From Alphaproteobacteria bacterium (GTDB lineage: Bacteria > Pseudomonadota > Alphaproteobacteria > RF32 > CAG-239), in the NCBI GenBank assembly GCA_017557925.1, contig JAFYWO010000049.1, positions 1 through 8,880 on the forward strand: a stretch of DNA of 8,880 nt, read 5' to 3'. Positions 1 to 3,911 of the stretch are shown piece after piece (the stretch's first letter is position 1; every line of letters begins with the position of its first letter). Position numbers and translations under genes: made by a program. The notes beneath the pieces are model-generated. The model had not been told where the DNA came from and did not search any database. It worked only from the letters and a program-made list of their open reading frames with translations.

Positions 1-104
1 TTAACTACCTTCCTGCTGTATGCAAAAAGGTAGTTTTTACATCTGTATTTTTACAGATAACCAGAAAGAGGGTTTCAAACCTCACATCAGTAATCAGCTG
101 ATGC
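1..104 (-). ncRNA. Structured leader RNA, copy A (partial)
   Basis: By analogy with the complete copy at 1241-1428, transcription would begin near 104 and run left past the window edge. Visible minus-strand parts are the 5' hairpin CATCAG/CTGATG, the first strand of the long-range stem (TTGAAACC then TTTCTGG, 78-61), the hairpin ATCTGTA/TACAGAT and the hairpin AACTACCTT/AAGGTAGTT. The 3' strand of the closing stem and any terminator lie outside the window. In this copy the 5' hairpin can extend by AACCTC/GAGGTT, which copy B has with one mismatch. Function is unknown; it is called from sequence identity and folding only. Confidence 0.5.
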
Positions 105-110
105 GAGGTT

Positions 111-139
111 AGGTTATTCCTTTACTTTTTAGATGTCAA
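111..139 (-). promoter_or_regulatory. Putative sigma70 promoter of leader RNA copy A
   Basis: The minus strand reads TTGACA (139-134), a 17-bp spacer, then TAACCT (116-111). The -35 is perfect and the -10 matches 3 of 6. The repeat boundary falls right at the -35 box, which suggests the duplicated unit is promoter plus RNA. Confidence 0.45.
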
Positions 140-187
140 ACAAATTTTTTTCGGTTAGTAGATTATATAAAAAATATATTTAACTTT

Positions 188-212
188 AAAAAACCACCCT
201 AAAAAGGGTGGT
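188..212 (-). terminator. Intrinsic terminator after the 118-aa SHOCT gene
   Basis: ACCACCC (193-199) pairs with GGGTGGT (206-212), with one further T-A pair and an AAAA loop. On the minus strand the stem is followed by six T residues (193-188). It lies 34 bp beyond the stop of the gene at 246-602 and ends that minus-strand unit. Confidence 0.85.
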
Positions 213-245
213 CGGAGACAAAACATTTTGATTTGAAGTTTTATT

Positions 246-602
246 TTATAAATTATCCATAATCTTTTGTTTTTCTCTATTAAATTCAGCATCACTAATA
301 ATACCCTTATCCCTTAGGGTAGATAATTTTTCTAATGTTTCTAAATTATCTATAGGTATAATGGTTTCTTGCGGAGTTTGCTCTTCAATCAAATTATTTG
401 GTTCAAAAGCAAAGGTTAATAAAAGAGCAACTAGCCATGTAAGATCTGCTGTAAGTAAACCGAGCCAGCTTAAAGCTGAAATAGTAGCCAATTTGCTTCC
501 TGTAATACCTTTATCTTCTGCTATTCTAATAGGTAGTCTTATTAACCATACTATTATTCTTATTGCAATTATTGCAATAATTGCATATACAATAAGCACC
601 AT
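246..602 (-). CDS. Small membrane protein with C-terminal SHOCT module
   Basis: 118 aa. Residues 2-22 form a hydrophobic membrane segment, followed by a basic stretch (RLPIRIAEDKG) and a second hydrophobic region at 40-65 that could span once. A polar linker (about 68-86) leads to a C-terminal SHOCT module at 87-117, with the usual pattern of leucines, a DKGIIS turn and AEFNREKQK. SHOCT modules are short helical oligomerisation or interaction segments often attached to membrane domains; no enzymatic role is expected. The gene at 738-1214 carries the same module at its N-terminus. The start ATG (602) lies 1 nt after the stop of a 20-codon ORF. The only Shine-Dalgarno-like site (AAGGAG) lies inside that ORF, 12 nt from the ATG, so translational coupling is likely. 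The molecular function is unknown. Confidence 0.8.
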   Translation of the reverse strand: MVLIVYAIIAIIAIRIIVWLIRLPIRIAEDKGITGSKLATISALSWLGLLTADLTWLVALLLTFAFEPNNLIEEQTPQETIIPIDNLETLEKLSTLRDKGIISDAEFNREKQKIMDNL

Positions 603-603
603 T

Positions 604-666
604 TTATTTTAATACTCCTTCAGGTACTGGACCATATTTATTTTCTTTAAGTTTTTCTATATCCAT
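604..666 (-). CDS. 20-codon ORF resembling a SHOCT N-terminus; leader peptide or gene remnant
   Basis: An ATG at 666 is preceded by GGAG (678-675) at 8-nt spacing, and the frame runs 20 codons to TAA at 606-604. The peptide begins MDIEKLKE, close to MDLEKLEK of the SHOCT protein at 738-1214. The DNA similarity also covers the ribosome-binding site (GGAGAACT shared) and about 50 bp in all, so this looks like a duplicated and decayed 5' end of that gene. After the first residues it diverges to a YGPVPEG sequence. The stop lies 1 nt before the ATG of the next gene and its 3' half carries that gene's AAGGAG, so the ORF may survive because it feeds ribosomes into the downstream gene. Whether the peptide itself does anything is unknown. 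Confidence 0.45.
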   Translation of the reverse strand: MDIEKLKENKYGPVPEGVLK

Positions 667-694
667 ATCAAGTTCTCCATAAATAACTTATTTG

Positions 695-729
695 AAAAGT
701 GTAATGGATAAAAACACCATTACACTTTT
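695..729 (-). terminator. Hairpin terminator between the two SHOCT genes
   Basis: AAAAGTGTAATGG (695-707) pairs perfectly with CCATTACACTTTT (717-729), giving a 13-bp stem and a 9-nt loop. It lies 8 bp beyond the stop of the gene at 738-1214. The A and T runs are inside the stem, so it could work on either strand. It ends only 28 nt before the 20-codon ORF, leaving no room for a separate promoter there. It may therefore be leaky, or act as an mRNA-stabilising structure. Confidence 0.7.
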
Positions 730-737
730 ATTTAACG

Positions 738-1214
738 TTATTTTTTATCTTTTAAGATAGCATTACCTTGTTTTATTTGAAGAAACTCATAAGTACCAGC
801 CCATTGTGCCAATGGACCAAACAAGAAGAACACTAGAAATATTGTACCTGCACCAGCACAATTTTTGTATTTTTTTGTTTCTAGTTTTGAAGCAATTATA
901 GCGTAAATTACACCAAGGAATATATAAAAAAATCGCCAAAATGCTTTCCACTCATTTTCATCAGCTATAATAATACCTGTTTCTTCCAAGATAACACCAA
1001 CTATACCTAATATGACCAATGTAGCAACAGTTATTAAAAAAGATATTCCTACATTTTTCCAATTAACACCTTTCTTTTTATTGCTTTCTGCTTTTACAGG
1101 ATTGTTCACTGTATTATCAGATAAAAGTTGTTGTTTCATTTTATTAAACTCATCTTCGCTCAAAATTCCTTTTTCTTTTAATTCGTTAATTTTTTCAAGT
1201 TTTTCTAAATCCAT
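738..1214 (-). CDS. Membrane protein with N-terminal SHOCT module
   Basis: 158 aa. Residues 1-31 form a SHOCT module (leucine-rich helix, EKGILSEDEF turn, NKMKQQLL). A lysine-rich linker follows (33-53), then three predicted membrane segments at about 55-77, 91-109 and 121-138, and a basic tail. There is no signal peptide and no catalytic motif. Two adjacent ATGs are possible. The one at 1214 has GGGAG at 7-nt spacing and matches the start of the homologous small ORF at 666, so it is preferred over 1217. The gene lies directly below a structured RNA ending in an intrinsic terminator (1241-1267), with 26 nt between terminator and start, so expression probably depends on read-through of that element. 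Topology suggests an inner-membrane protein; function is unknown. Confidence 0.8.
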   Translation of the reverse strand: MDLEKLEKINELKEKGILSEDEFNKMKQQLLSDNTVNNPVKAESNKKKGVNWKNVGISFLITVATLVILGIVGVILEETGIIIADENEWKAFWRFFYIFLGVIYAIIASKLETKKYKNCAGAGTIFLVFFLFGPLAQWAGTYEFLQIKQGNAILKDKK

Positions 1215-1240
1215 CATAGTTCTCCCAAAATAGTCACAAT

Positions 1241-1267
1241 AAAAAAGCTCCCTTGATGAGAGGAAGC
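1241..1267 (-). terminator. Intrinsic terminator closing the leader RNA
   Basis: On the minus strand GCTTCC (1267-1262) pairs with GGGAGC (1252-1247), with a further T-A pair, giving a 7-bp stem that includes one G-U. The loop is 7 nt and six T residues follow (1246-1241). The outer pairs (1265-1267) overlap a strand that can instead pair upstream at 1336-1341, so an alternative anti-terminated fold is possible. Confidence 0.75.
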
Positions 1268-1428
1268 AGGAAGTTGAAACCTATTTTCTGGAATAGTGTA
1301 GTGTATTTAGTAACATATACTTTATTAACTACCTTCCTGCTGTATGCAAAAAGGTAGTTTTTACATCTGTATTTTTACAGATAACCAGAAAGAGGGTTTC
1401 AAACCTCACATCAGTAATCAGCTGATGC
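1241..1428 (-). ncRNA. Structured leader RNA or sRNA upstream of SHOCT gene (copy B, complete)
   Basis: About 188 nt from a predicted start near 1428. In order on the minus strand: a 5' hairpin CATCAG/CTGATG; strand 1 of a long-range stem (1402-1385, TTGAAACC and TTTCTGG); a hairpin ATCTGTA/TACAGAT; a hairpin AACTACCTT/AAGGTAGTT with AGCAGG in its loop; strand 2 of the long-range stem (1291-1274, CCAGAAA and GGTTTCAA). The closing stem has 15 pairs around a 3x3 internal loop. Right after it, CCTGCT (1270-1265) can pair with the loop AGCAGG as a pseudoknot, and the terminator follows. The architecture resembles a riboswitch or attenuator. I see no T-box, TPP, SAM or cobalamin consensus. An independent sRNA with leaky termination is the main alternative. 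Confidence 0.6.
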
Positions 1429-1464
1429 GATGTTAGGATATTCCTTTATTTTTTAGATGTCAAA
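1325..1464 (-). repeat. 140-bp direct repeat, copy B
   Basis: Second copy of the block at 1-140 (137/140 identical, no gaps). It contains the -35 and -10 elements and the first two thirds of the structured RNA. Similarity ends just outside the -35 box. How far the repeat extends toward 1241 cannot be judged, because copy A is cut by the window edge. Confidence 0.95.
1435..1463 (-). promoter_or_regulatory. Putative sigma70 promoter of leader RNA copy B
   Basis: The minus strand shows TTGACA (1463-1458), a 17-bp spacer and TATCCT (1440-1435). The -35 is perfect and the -10 matches 4 of 6. Transcription would start near 1428, at the foot of the first RNA hairpin. Confidence 0.55.
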
Positions 1465-1487
1465 AGATTTTTCTATAATACATTAAA

Positions 1488-1528
1488 GTTAGTAGGTGCT
1501 AAATCAATAATCATTGTTAGTGGTAGCT
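1488..1528. repeat. Short direct repeats upstream of the leader RNA promoter
   Basis: GTTAGTAGGTGCT (1488-1500) and GTTAGTGGTAGCT (1516-1528) are 13-mers with two mismatches, spaced 28 bp start to start. GTTAGTAG also occurs beside copy A at 154-161. The element lies 14 bp beyond the -35 in copy A and 24 bp beyond it in copy B, a difference of about one helical turn. It could be a regulator-binding site, but the 8-mer match is short. Confidence 0.3.
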
Positions 1529-1561
1529 TTTTTATTATATAAAAAAATATAAACAAAATAT

Positions 1562-1589
1562 TTGACAAAAAAATATTTTTTCTTATAAT
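1562..1589 (+). promoter_or_regulatory. Consensus sigma70 promoter of the putative lipoprotein gene
   Basis: TTGACA (1562-1567) and TATAAT (1584-1589) are both perfect hexamers, with a 16-bp spacer made almost wholly of A and T. The predicted start near 1596 gives a 5' UTR of about 40 nt before the ATG at 1639. Confidence 0.8.
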
Positions 1590-1638
1590 CATAACAAATA
1601 GCTTATTTTTATGTTTAACTTCTTAAATTAATACAATT

Positions 1639-2154
1639 ATGAAAAAGTACCTAATCTATTTGGGCGCAATCATCTGCGTTGTGTTGGTAGGATTTTTTAC
1701 CTGCTGCAAAGAGGAGAAAAAGGTTGAAGAAACTCCAGTAGTTATTGAAGAGCCGACACCGGAGCCTTACAAGGCAAAGCATACCACCACAACAGTGGAT
1801 TTGGCCGGTGCTAAGACTTATCAGTATTTTGATGCTCAGAAGGGCGGTGCTGTCTCTGTGTCTGTAGATTATCCTACAACACCATACTCTAAGCCGATTG
1901 TAATTAAGTATGCTTATGCAAATGGAGATACGCATACTTATATTATTCCTGAAACTTTTGGTTTGTGGAAGAATGAGGCCGGAAAACTTCGTGTTGTGAC
2001 TGATGAAAATTACACGGTATGGGTTCAGGGACAGACAAAGAAGGGTAAGTTCCACGAATTTATTTTTTATGCAGATCCTAAATTCAACGGAACAAAAATC
2101 AATCCTAACAGCTATCTTAATCCCCCGTCAGGGTTGATTAAGTATAGAAACTAG
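1639..2154 (+). CDS. Putative secreted lipoprotein of unknown function
   Basis: 171 aa. The N-terminus is a signal-peptide-like segment (MKKYLIYLG, hydrophobic to about 21) ending in FFTCC. Cys22 or Cys23 could be lipidated, but the lipobox is not canonical, so a retained membrane anchor is possible. A charged Pro/Glu linker (24-45) follows, then a body rich in Tyr, Thr and Val and probably beta-stranded, with repeated aromatic positions. I do not recognise the family. A perfect-consensus promoter precedes the gene and a strong terminator follows, so it is a single-gene unit. There is no clear Shine-Dalgarno site. Codon use differs from its neighbours: all four Gln codons are CAG and most Lys codons are AAG, whereas the exporter at 3912-5681 uses mainly CAA for Gln. 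This suggests very high expression or a different origin. Confidence 0.75.
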   Translation: MKKYLIYLGAIICVVLVGFFTCCKEEKKVEETPVVIEEPTPEPYKAKHTTTTVDLAGAKTYQYFDAQKGGAVSVSVDYPTTPYSKPIVIKYAYANGDTHTYIIPETFGLWKNEAGKLRVVTDENYTVWVQGQTKKGKFHEFIFYADPKFNGTKINPNSYLNPPSGLIKYRN

Positions 2155-2161
2155 CTAAAAC

Positions 2162-2193
2162 AAAAAGGCAGAGATTTAATCTCTGCCTTTTTT
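2162..2193. terminator. Bidirectional intrinsic terminator
   Basis: GGCAGAGA (2167-2174) pairs with TCTCTGCC (2180-2187) around a 5-nt loop, flanked by five A residues on the left and six T residues on the right. It serves the lipoprotein gene (stop at 2154) and the convergent gene at 2198-2665 (stop 4 bp away). Confidence 0.9.
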
Positions 2194-2197
2194 GCAT

Positions 2198-2665
2198 TTA
2201 GACAACAGTAATGTCTTTTACGTCATCTACAACAAAAAACTTGATGTAAGCGTTTGTTTTTGTTTCGCCTTTATCCAGTTTTTCAACCGTTGTGAAGTAA
2301 TAGAAACCATCACTTTTACCGTGCCAATCGTCAAAAGTAGACTTTGTTCTTGTGTCAGAAATCTTTACATCAAAATCTTTACCCCAATCGTTTATACGGC
2401 GAATGTCTTCAATTTCAAGCAATGACGCTTTTTTGATTAGAGGATTTTTTTGTAAAAAAATAGAAATTTGCTCTAATGCTTCTTCTTGACTAACATTGAA
2501 AAACATTGGGTTGAAAGAAACATATTGCTTTCCCGTTATTCTTTGTCCACAGCCATTGAAGTAGGAAAAATTACCAACAAAAATAGCAAAACGCTTGTCT
2601 ACACAATCTGAGTTTTGTAGAGGTTTTAAATCTTTACCAACAAAATAAAAGCTAGATGTTATCAT
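2198..2665 (-). CDS. Hypothetical protein, 155 aa
   Basis: Unrecognised. There is no signal peptide or membrane segment, so it is probably cytoplasmic. The first half is aromatic-rich and contains two cysteines (DCVDKRF and GCGQRITGK). A helical stretch follows around 58-85 (SQEEALEQISIFLQKNP), then a region with DDWHGKSDGFYYF and a Lys/Asp-rich C-terminal part ending in valines. The pattern suggests a small alpha/beta domain. The ATG at 2665 is the only early Met; an in-frame stop lies 21 nt upstream and the next Met is near residue 54. The ATG has no Shine-Dalgarno site but a run of T, so translation may be weak or leaderless-like. It converges with the lipoprotein gene and lies between it and the tRNA-Gln gene. 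Confidence 0.65.
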   Translation of the reverse strand: MITSSFYFVGKDLKPLQNSDCVDKRFAIFVGNFSYFNGCGQRITGKQYVSFNPMFFNVSQEEALEQISIFLQKNPLIKKASLLEIEDIRRINDWGKDFDVKISDTRTKSTFDDWHGKSDGFYYFTTVEKLDKGETKTNAYIKFFVVDDVKDITVV

Positions 2666-2758
2666 AAAAAAACAATTTAATAATTAGTACTTAAAAAACA
2701 CATATAAAGTAATTTGTCTTGAGTTTCTTTAGTTTTGAATACAAAAATTAGATTCATA

Positions 2759-2787
2759 ATTATAGAATATAGTTCTGTTAAGTTAAA
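2759..2787 (-). promoter_or_regulatory. Possible promoter of the 155-aa hypothetical gene
   Basis: On the minus strand a perfect TATAAT (2764-2759) lies 17 bp behind a weak -35 (TTTAAC, 3 of 6). The implied 5' UTR is close to 90 nt. Nothing else recognisable lies between 2666 and 2838. Confidence 0.3.
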
Positions 2788-2838
2788 TCCGGTATAAAAA
2801 AAGTCAATAAAAATATTTGCTTAAAGACTTAATAACAT

Positions 2839-2863
2839 AAAAAAAGCCTCCTGGAAGGAGGCT
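2839..2863 (-). terminator. Intrinsic terminator of the tRNA-Gln transcript
   Basis: AGCCTCCT (2845-2852) pairs with AGGAGGCT (2856-2863) around a 3-nt loop. The minus strand continues into a run of seven T residues (2845-2839), the first of which is the last base of the stem. It starts 3 nt past the CCA end of the tRNA. Confidence 0.9.
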
Positions 2864-2866
2864 CTT

Positions 2867-2940
2867 TGGCTGCTTGACCTGGATTCGAACCAAGATTAAC
2901 GGAGTCAGAGTCCGCTGTCCTACCATTAGACGATCAAGCA
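2867..2940 (-). tRNA. tRNA-Gln (anticodon CTG)
   Basis: 74 nt including an encoded CCA. The acceptor stem TGCTTGA pairs with TCAAGCA. The D arm is GTCT...GGAC, and the anticodon stem GCGGA/TCCGT encloses the loop CTCTGAC, giving anticodon CTG, which reads CAG. The T arm contains GGTTCGAATCC, and the discriminator G is followed by CCA. It is an independent unit with its own promoter (2958-2987) and terminator (2839-2863). Its 3' end faces the accessory-looking region to the left. No second copy of its 3' end, as expected for an integration scar, is visible in the window. Confidence 0.96.
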
Positions 2941-2957
2941 TCATAAACAACACAAAA

Positions 2958-2987
2958 ATTATTAGTATGTTTTGATATAAGTGTCAA
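2958..2987 (-). promoter_or_regulatory. Promoter of tRNA-Gln
   Basis: The minus strand shows a perfect TTGACA (2987-2982) and AATAAT (2963-2958, 5 of 6) with an 18-bp spacer. The -10 ends 17 bp before the tRNA 5' end at 2940, a normal distance. Confidence 0.7.
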
Positions 2988-3079
2988 CAATTTTTAATTC
3001 AAAAAAACGTAAAAAATATTTGCAAAACAGTAAAACATAAATTACTTTAGAAAAACACTTATGTTAAAGGAGATTGGGT

Positions 3080-3454
3080 ATGAGCGAAAAACTAAACACT
3101 TCTATGCTAAAAGCAATAAAAAGCTTTTTATTAGGTAAAAAAGATAGTGATATTTCACCTAGTGAGGCAGAAAAAATTCAAAAAGCTTCATATACATTAA
3201 ATACTACAGAATTTAAAAAACATTTTTCTCCTACATATTTGTCAATTATACAAGGATTAGACAGTTCAGACAGGCAGGTTTTTGAAGCAACAGTTTATTA
3301 CCTAACTCAAATTGCCATAAAGAAAAATAAGTATAAAAATGATATTATTAAAATAATGGAAGATAAGCTTTTAAGTAAAAGTTTAAGTCCTGAATTTAAA
3401 GAATATTTGAAACAATATATGCAAAAAATGTTAGTAAAAACAACTAATAAGTGA
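3080..3454 (+). CDS. Small helical basic protein of unknown function
   Basis: 124 aa, not recognised. It is lysine-rich, lacks a signal peptide or membrane segment, and appears almost wholly alpha-helical. Short polar breaks at about 20-25 (KKDSDISPSE), 49-52 (HFSPTY) and 100-104 (SLSPEF) separate several amphipathic helices; there is no cysteine. The ATG at 3080 has AAGGAG (3067-3072) at ideal 7-nt spacing; a TTG two codons upstream is in frame but overlaps that spacing and is less likely. Start codon and AT-rich codon use fit the host genome. No clear terminator follows; the cold-shock promoter begins 10 bp past its stop. Such proteins can be regulators or nucleoid- or ribosome-associated factors, but nothing here decides it. 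Confidence 0.7.
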   Translation: MSEKLNTSMLKAIKSFLLGKKDSDISPSEAEKIQKASYTLNTTEFKKHFSPTYLSIIQGLDSSDRQVFEATVYYLTQIAIKKNKYKNDIIKIMEDKLLSKSLSPEFKEYLKQYMQKMLVKTTNK

Positions 3455-3464
3455 TTTTTGCTTC

Positions 3465-3492
3465 TTGACTATAAAATAAATGGTATTATAGT
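3465..3492 (+). promoter_or_regulatory. Putative promoter of the cold-shock gene
   Basis: TTGACT (3465-3470, 5 of 6) and TATAGT (3487-3492, 5 of 6) with a 16-bp spacer. Transcription would start near 3499, giving a 5' UTR of about 55 nt that contains the hairpin at 3501-3516. Confidence 0.6.
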
Positions 3493-3500
3493 TGACATCT

Positions 3501-3516
3501 GTTAAGCTTGCTTAAC
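3501..3516 (+). promoter_or_regulatory. Hairpin or dyad at the start of the cold-shock 5' UTR
   Basis: GTTAAGC (3501-3507) and GCTTAAC (3510-3516) are perfect inverted repeats around TT. Lying at the predicted 5' end of the mRNA, it could act as a stabilising or temperature-sensitive structure, or as an operator in DNA form. The two-base loop is tight, so a slightly opened stem is more realistic. Confidence 0.4.
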
Positions 3517-3553
3517 AATGACAGTGAAACTTAAATTATAACAAGGAGATAAA

Positions 3554-3757
3554 ATGACAACAGGAACTGTTAAATGGTTTAACTCTCGTAAAGGATATGG
3601 CTTTATTCAACCGGAGAGCGGTGGAAAGGACGTTTTTGTTCATATTACCAAACTGGAAGAAAAAGGTTTAAGAAAGTTATACGAGGGACAACGTGTTAGT
3701 TATGAAATTTATGACGACCGTGGAAGAACTGCTGCAGGTGCTATTGAATTGCTTTAA
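3554..3757 (+). CDS. cspA: Cold-shock protein (CspA family)
   Basis: 67 aa, the usual length for a single cold-shock domain. The five-stranded OB fold binds single-stranded RNA and DNA and acts as an RNA chaperone in the cytoplasm. The N-terminal TGTVKWFN is typical, with RNP1 as KGYGFI (13-18) and RNP2 as DVFVHI (26-31). AAGGAG sits at good spacing before the ATG. The gene has its own promoter, a 5' UTR with a hairpin and a strong terminator, so it is transcribed alone. The family is certain; which paralogue this is, and whether it is cold-induced, cannot be told from one copy, so the symbol is family-level. Confidence 0.93.
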   Translation: MTTGTVKWFNSRKGYGFIQPESGGKDVFVHITKLEEKGLRKLYEGQRVSYEIYDDRGRTAAGAIELL

Positions 3758-3785
3758 TAGTGCTTAAACTGTTGGACTATTTTTT

Positions 3786-3817
3786 GCCGTTTTCTATATA
3801 AAGAGAACGGCTTTTTT
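3786..3817 (+). terminator. Intrinsic terminator after the cold-shock gene
   Basis: GCCGTTTTCT (3786-3795) pairs with AGAGAACGGC (3802-3811), 10 bp including one G-U, around loop ATATAA, followed by six T residues. Confidence 0.92.
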
Positions 3818-3835
3818 ATATCTTCTTTTTTTTTG

Positions 3836-3864
3836 TTTACATCTCTTAAAAAAGTTGGTAATAA
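3836..3864 (+). promoter_or_regulatory. Putative promoter of the exporter-tautomerase unit
   Basis: TTTACA (3836-3841, 5 of 6), a 17-bp spacer, then TAATAA (3859-3864); shifting by one base gives AATAAA at 18 bp. It follows the terminator at 3786-3817, so the exporter needs a promoter here, but the -10 is weak. Confidence 0.4.
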
Positions 3865-3911
3865 ACAAAAAGCATTAAATGCTAATGTTTGTAACTTGTT
3901 GTAGGTGTTAT

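Larger units (their letters stand above)
1..140 (-). repeat. 140-bp direct repeat, copy A (cut by window edge)
   Basis: Aligned to 1325-1464 at a constant offset of 1324, this block matches at 137 of 140 positions. The mismatches are at 107 (g/t), 114 (t/a) and 125 (c/t). Similarity stops right after position 140. The left limit is unknown because the window begins inside the repeat. On the minus strand it holds a promoter-like pair and the 5' part of a structured RNA. All three differences lie in or near the promoter, and none in the folded body. The copy would read leftward out of the window, presumably into another gene. Confidence 0.95.

Noticed and set aside
1241..1300. GGAAGCAG on the plus strand, recalling the SRP (4.5S) RNA
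   Set aside because: The partner strand with GTCAGG and the tetraloop stem are absent; the motif is explained by the terminator and pseudoknot strands on the minus strand.
1385..1425. Hammerhead-ribozyme-like CTGATG and GAAAC in the minus-strand repeat
   Set aside because: The A after CTGATG needed in the core is a T, no stem II can form between the two motifs, and CTGATG is better explained as pairing with CATCAG.
1..1464. Template/variable repeat pair of a diversity-generating retroelement, or a CRISPR array
   Set aside because: The two copies differ at only three positions without adenine bias in a coding region, no reverse transcriptase is present, and there is no series of short regularly spaced repeats.
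1498..1534. Possible plus-strand terminator ending in TTTTTT
   Set aside because: The stem is bulged and AT-rich, the T run is several bases away, and no plus-strand gene lies upstream.
1651..2055. 134-codon open frame antisense to the lipoprotein gene
   Set aside because: Its composition is rich in Cys, Arg and Ser without pattern, it has no start signal, and it lies wholly within a gene with its own promoter and terminator.
3074..3079. TTG start for the 126-aa version of the helical protein
   Set aside because: The TTG lies within the spacing between AAGGAG and the ATG at 3080, which is the better placed start.
3879..3911. Eleven extra N-terminal residues of the exporter (cysteine-rich)
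   Set aside because: No ribosome-binding site precedes the ATGs at 3879 or 3885, and the ATG at 3912 gives a family-like N-terminus.
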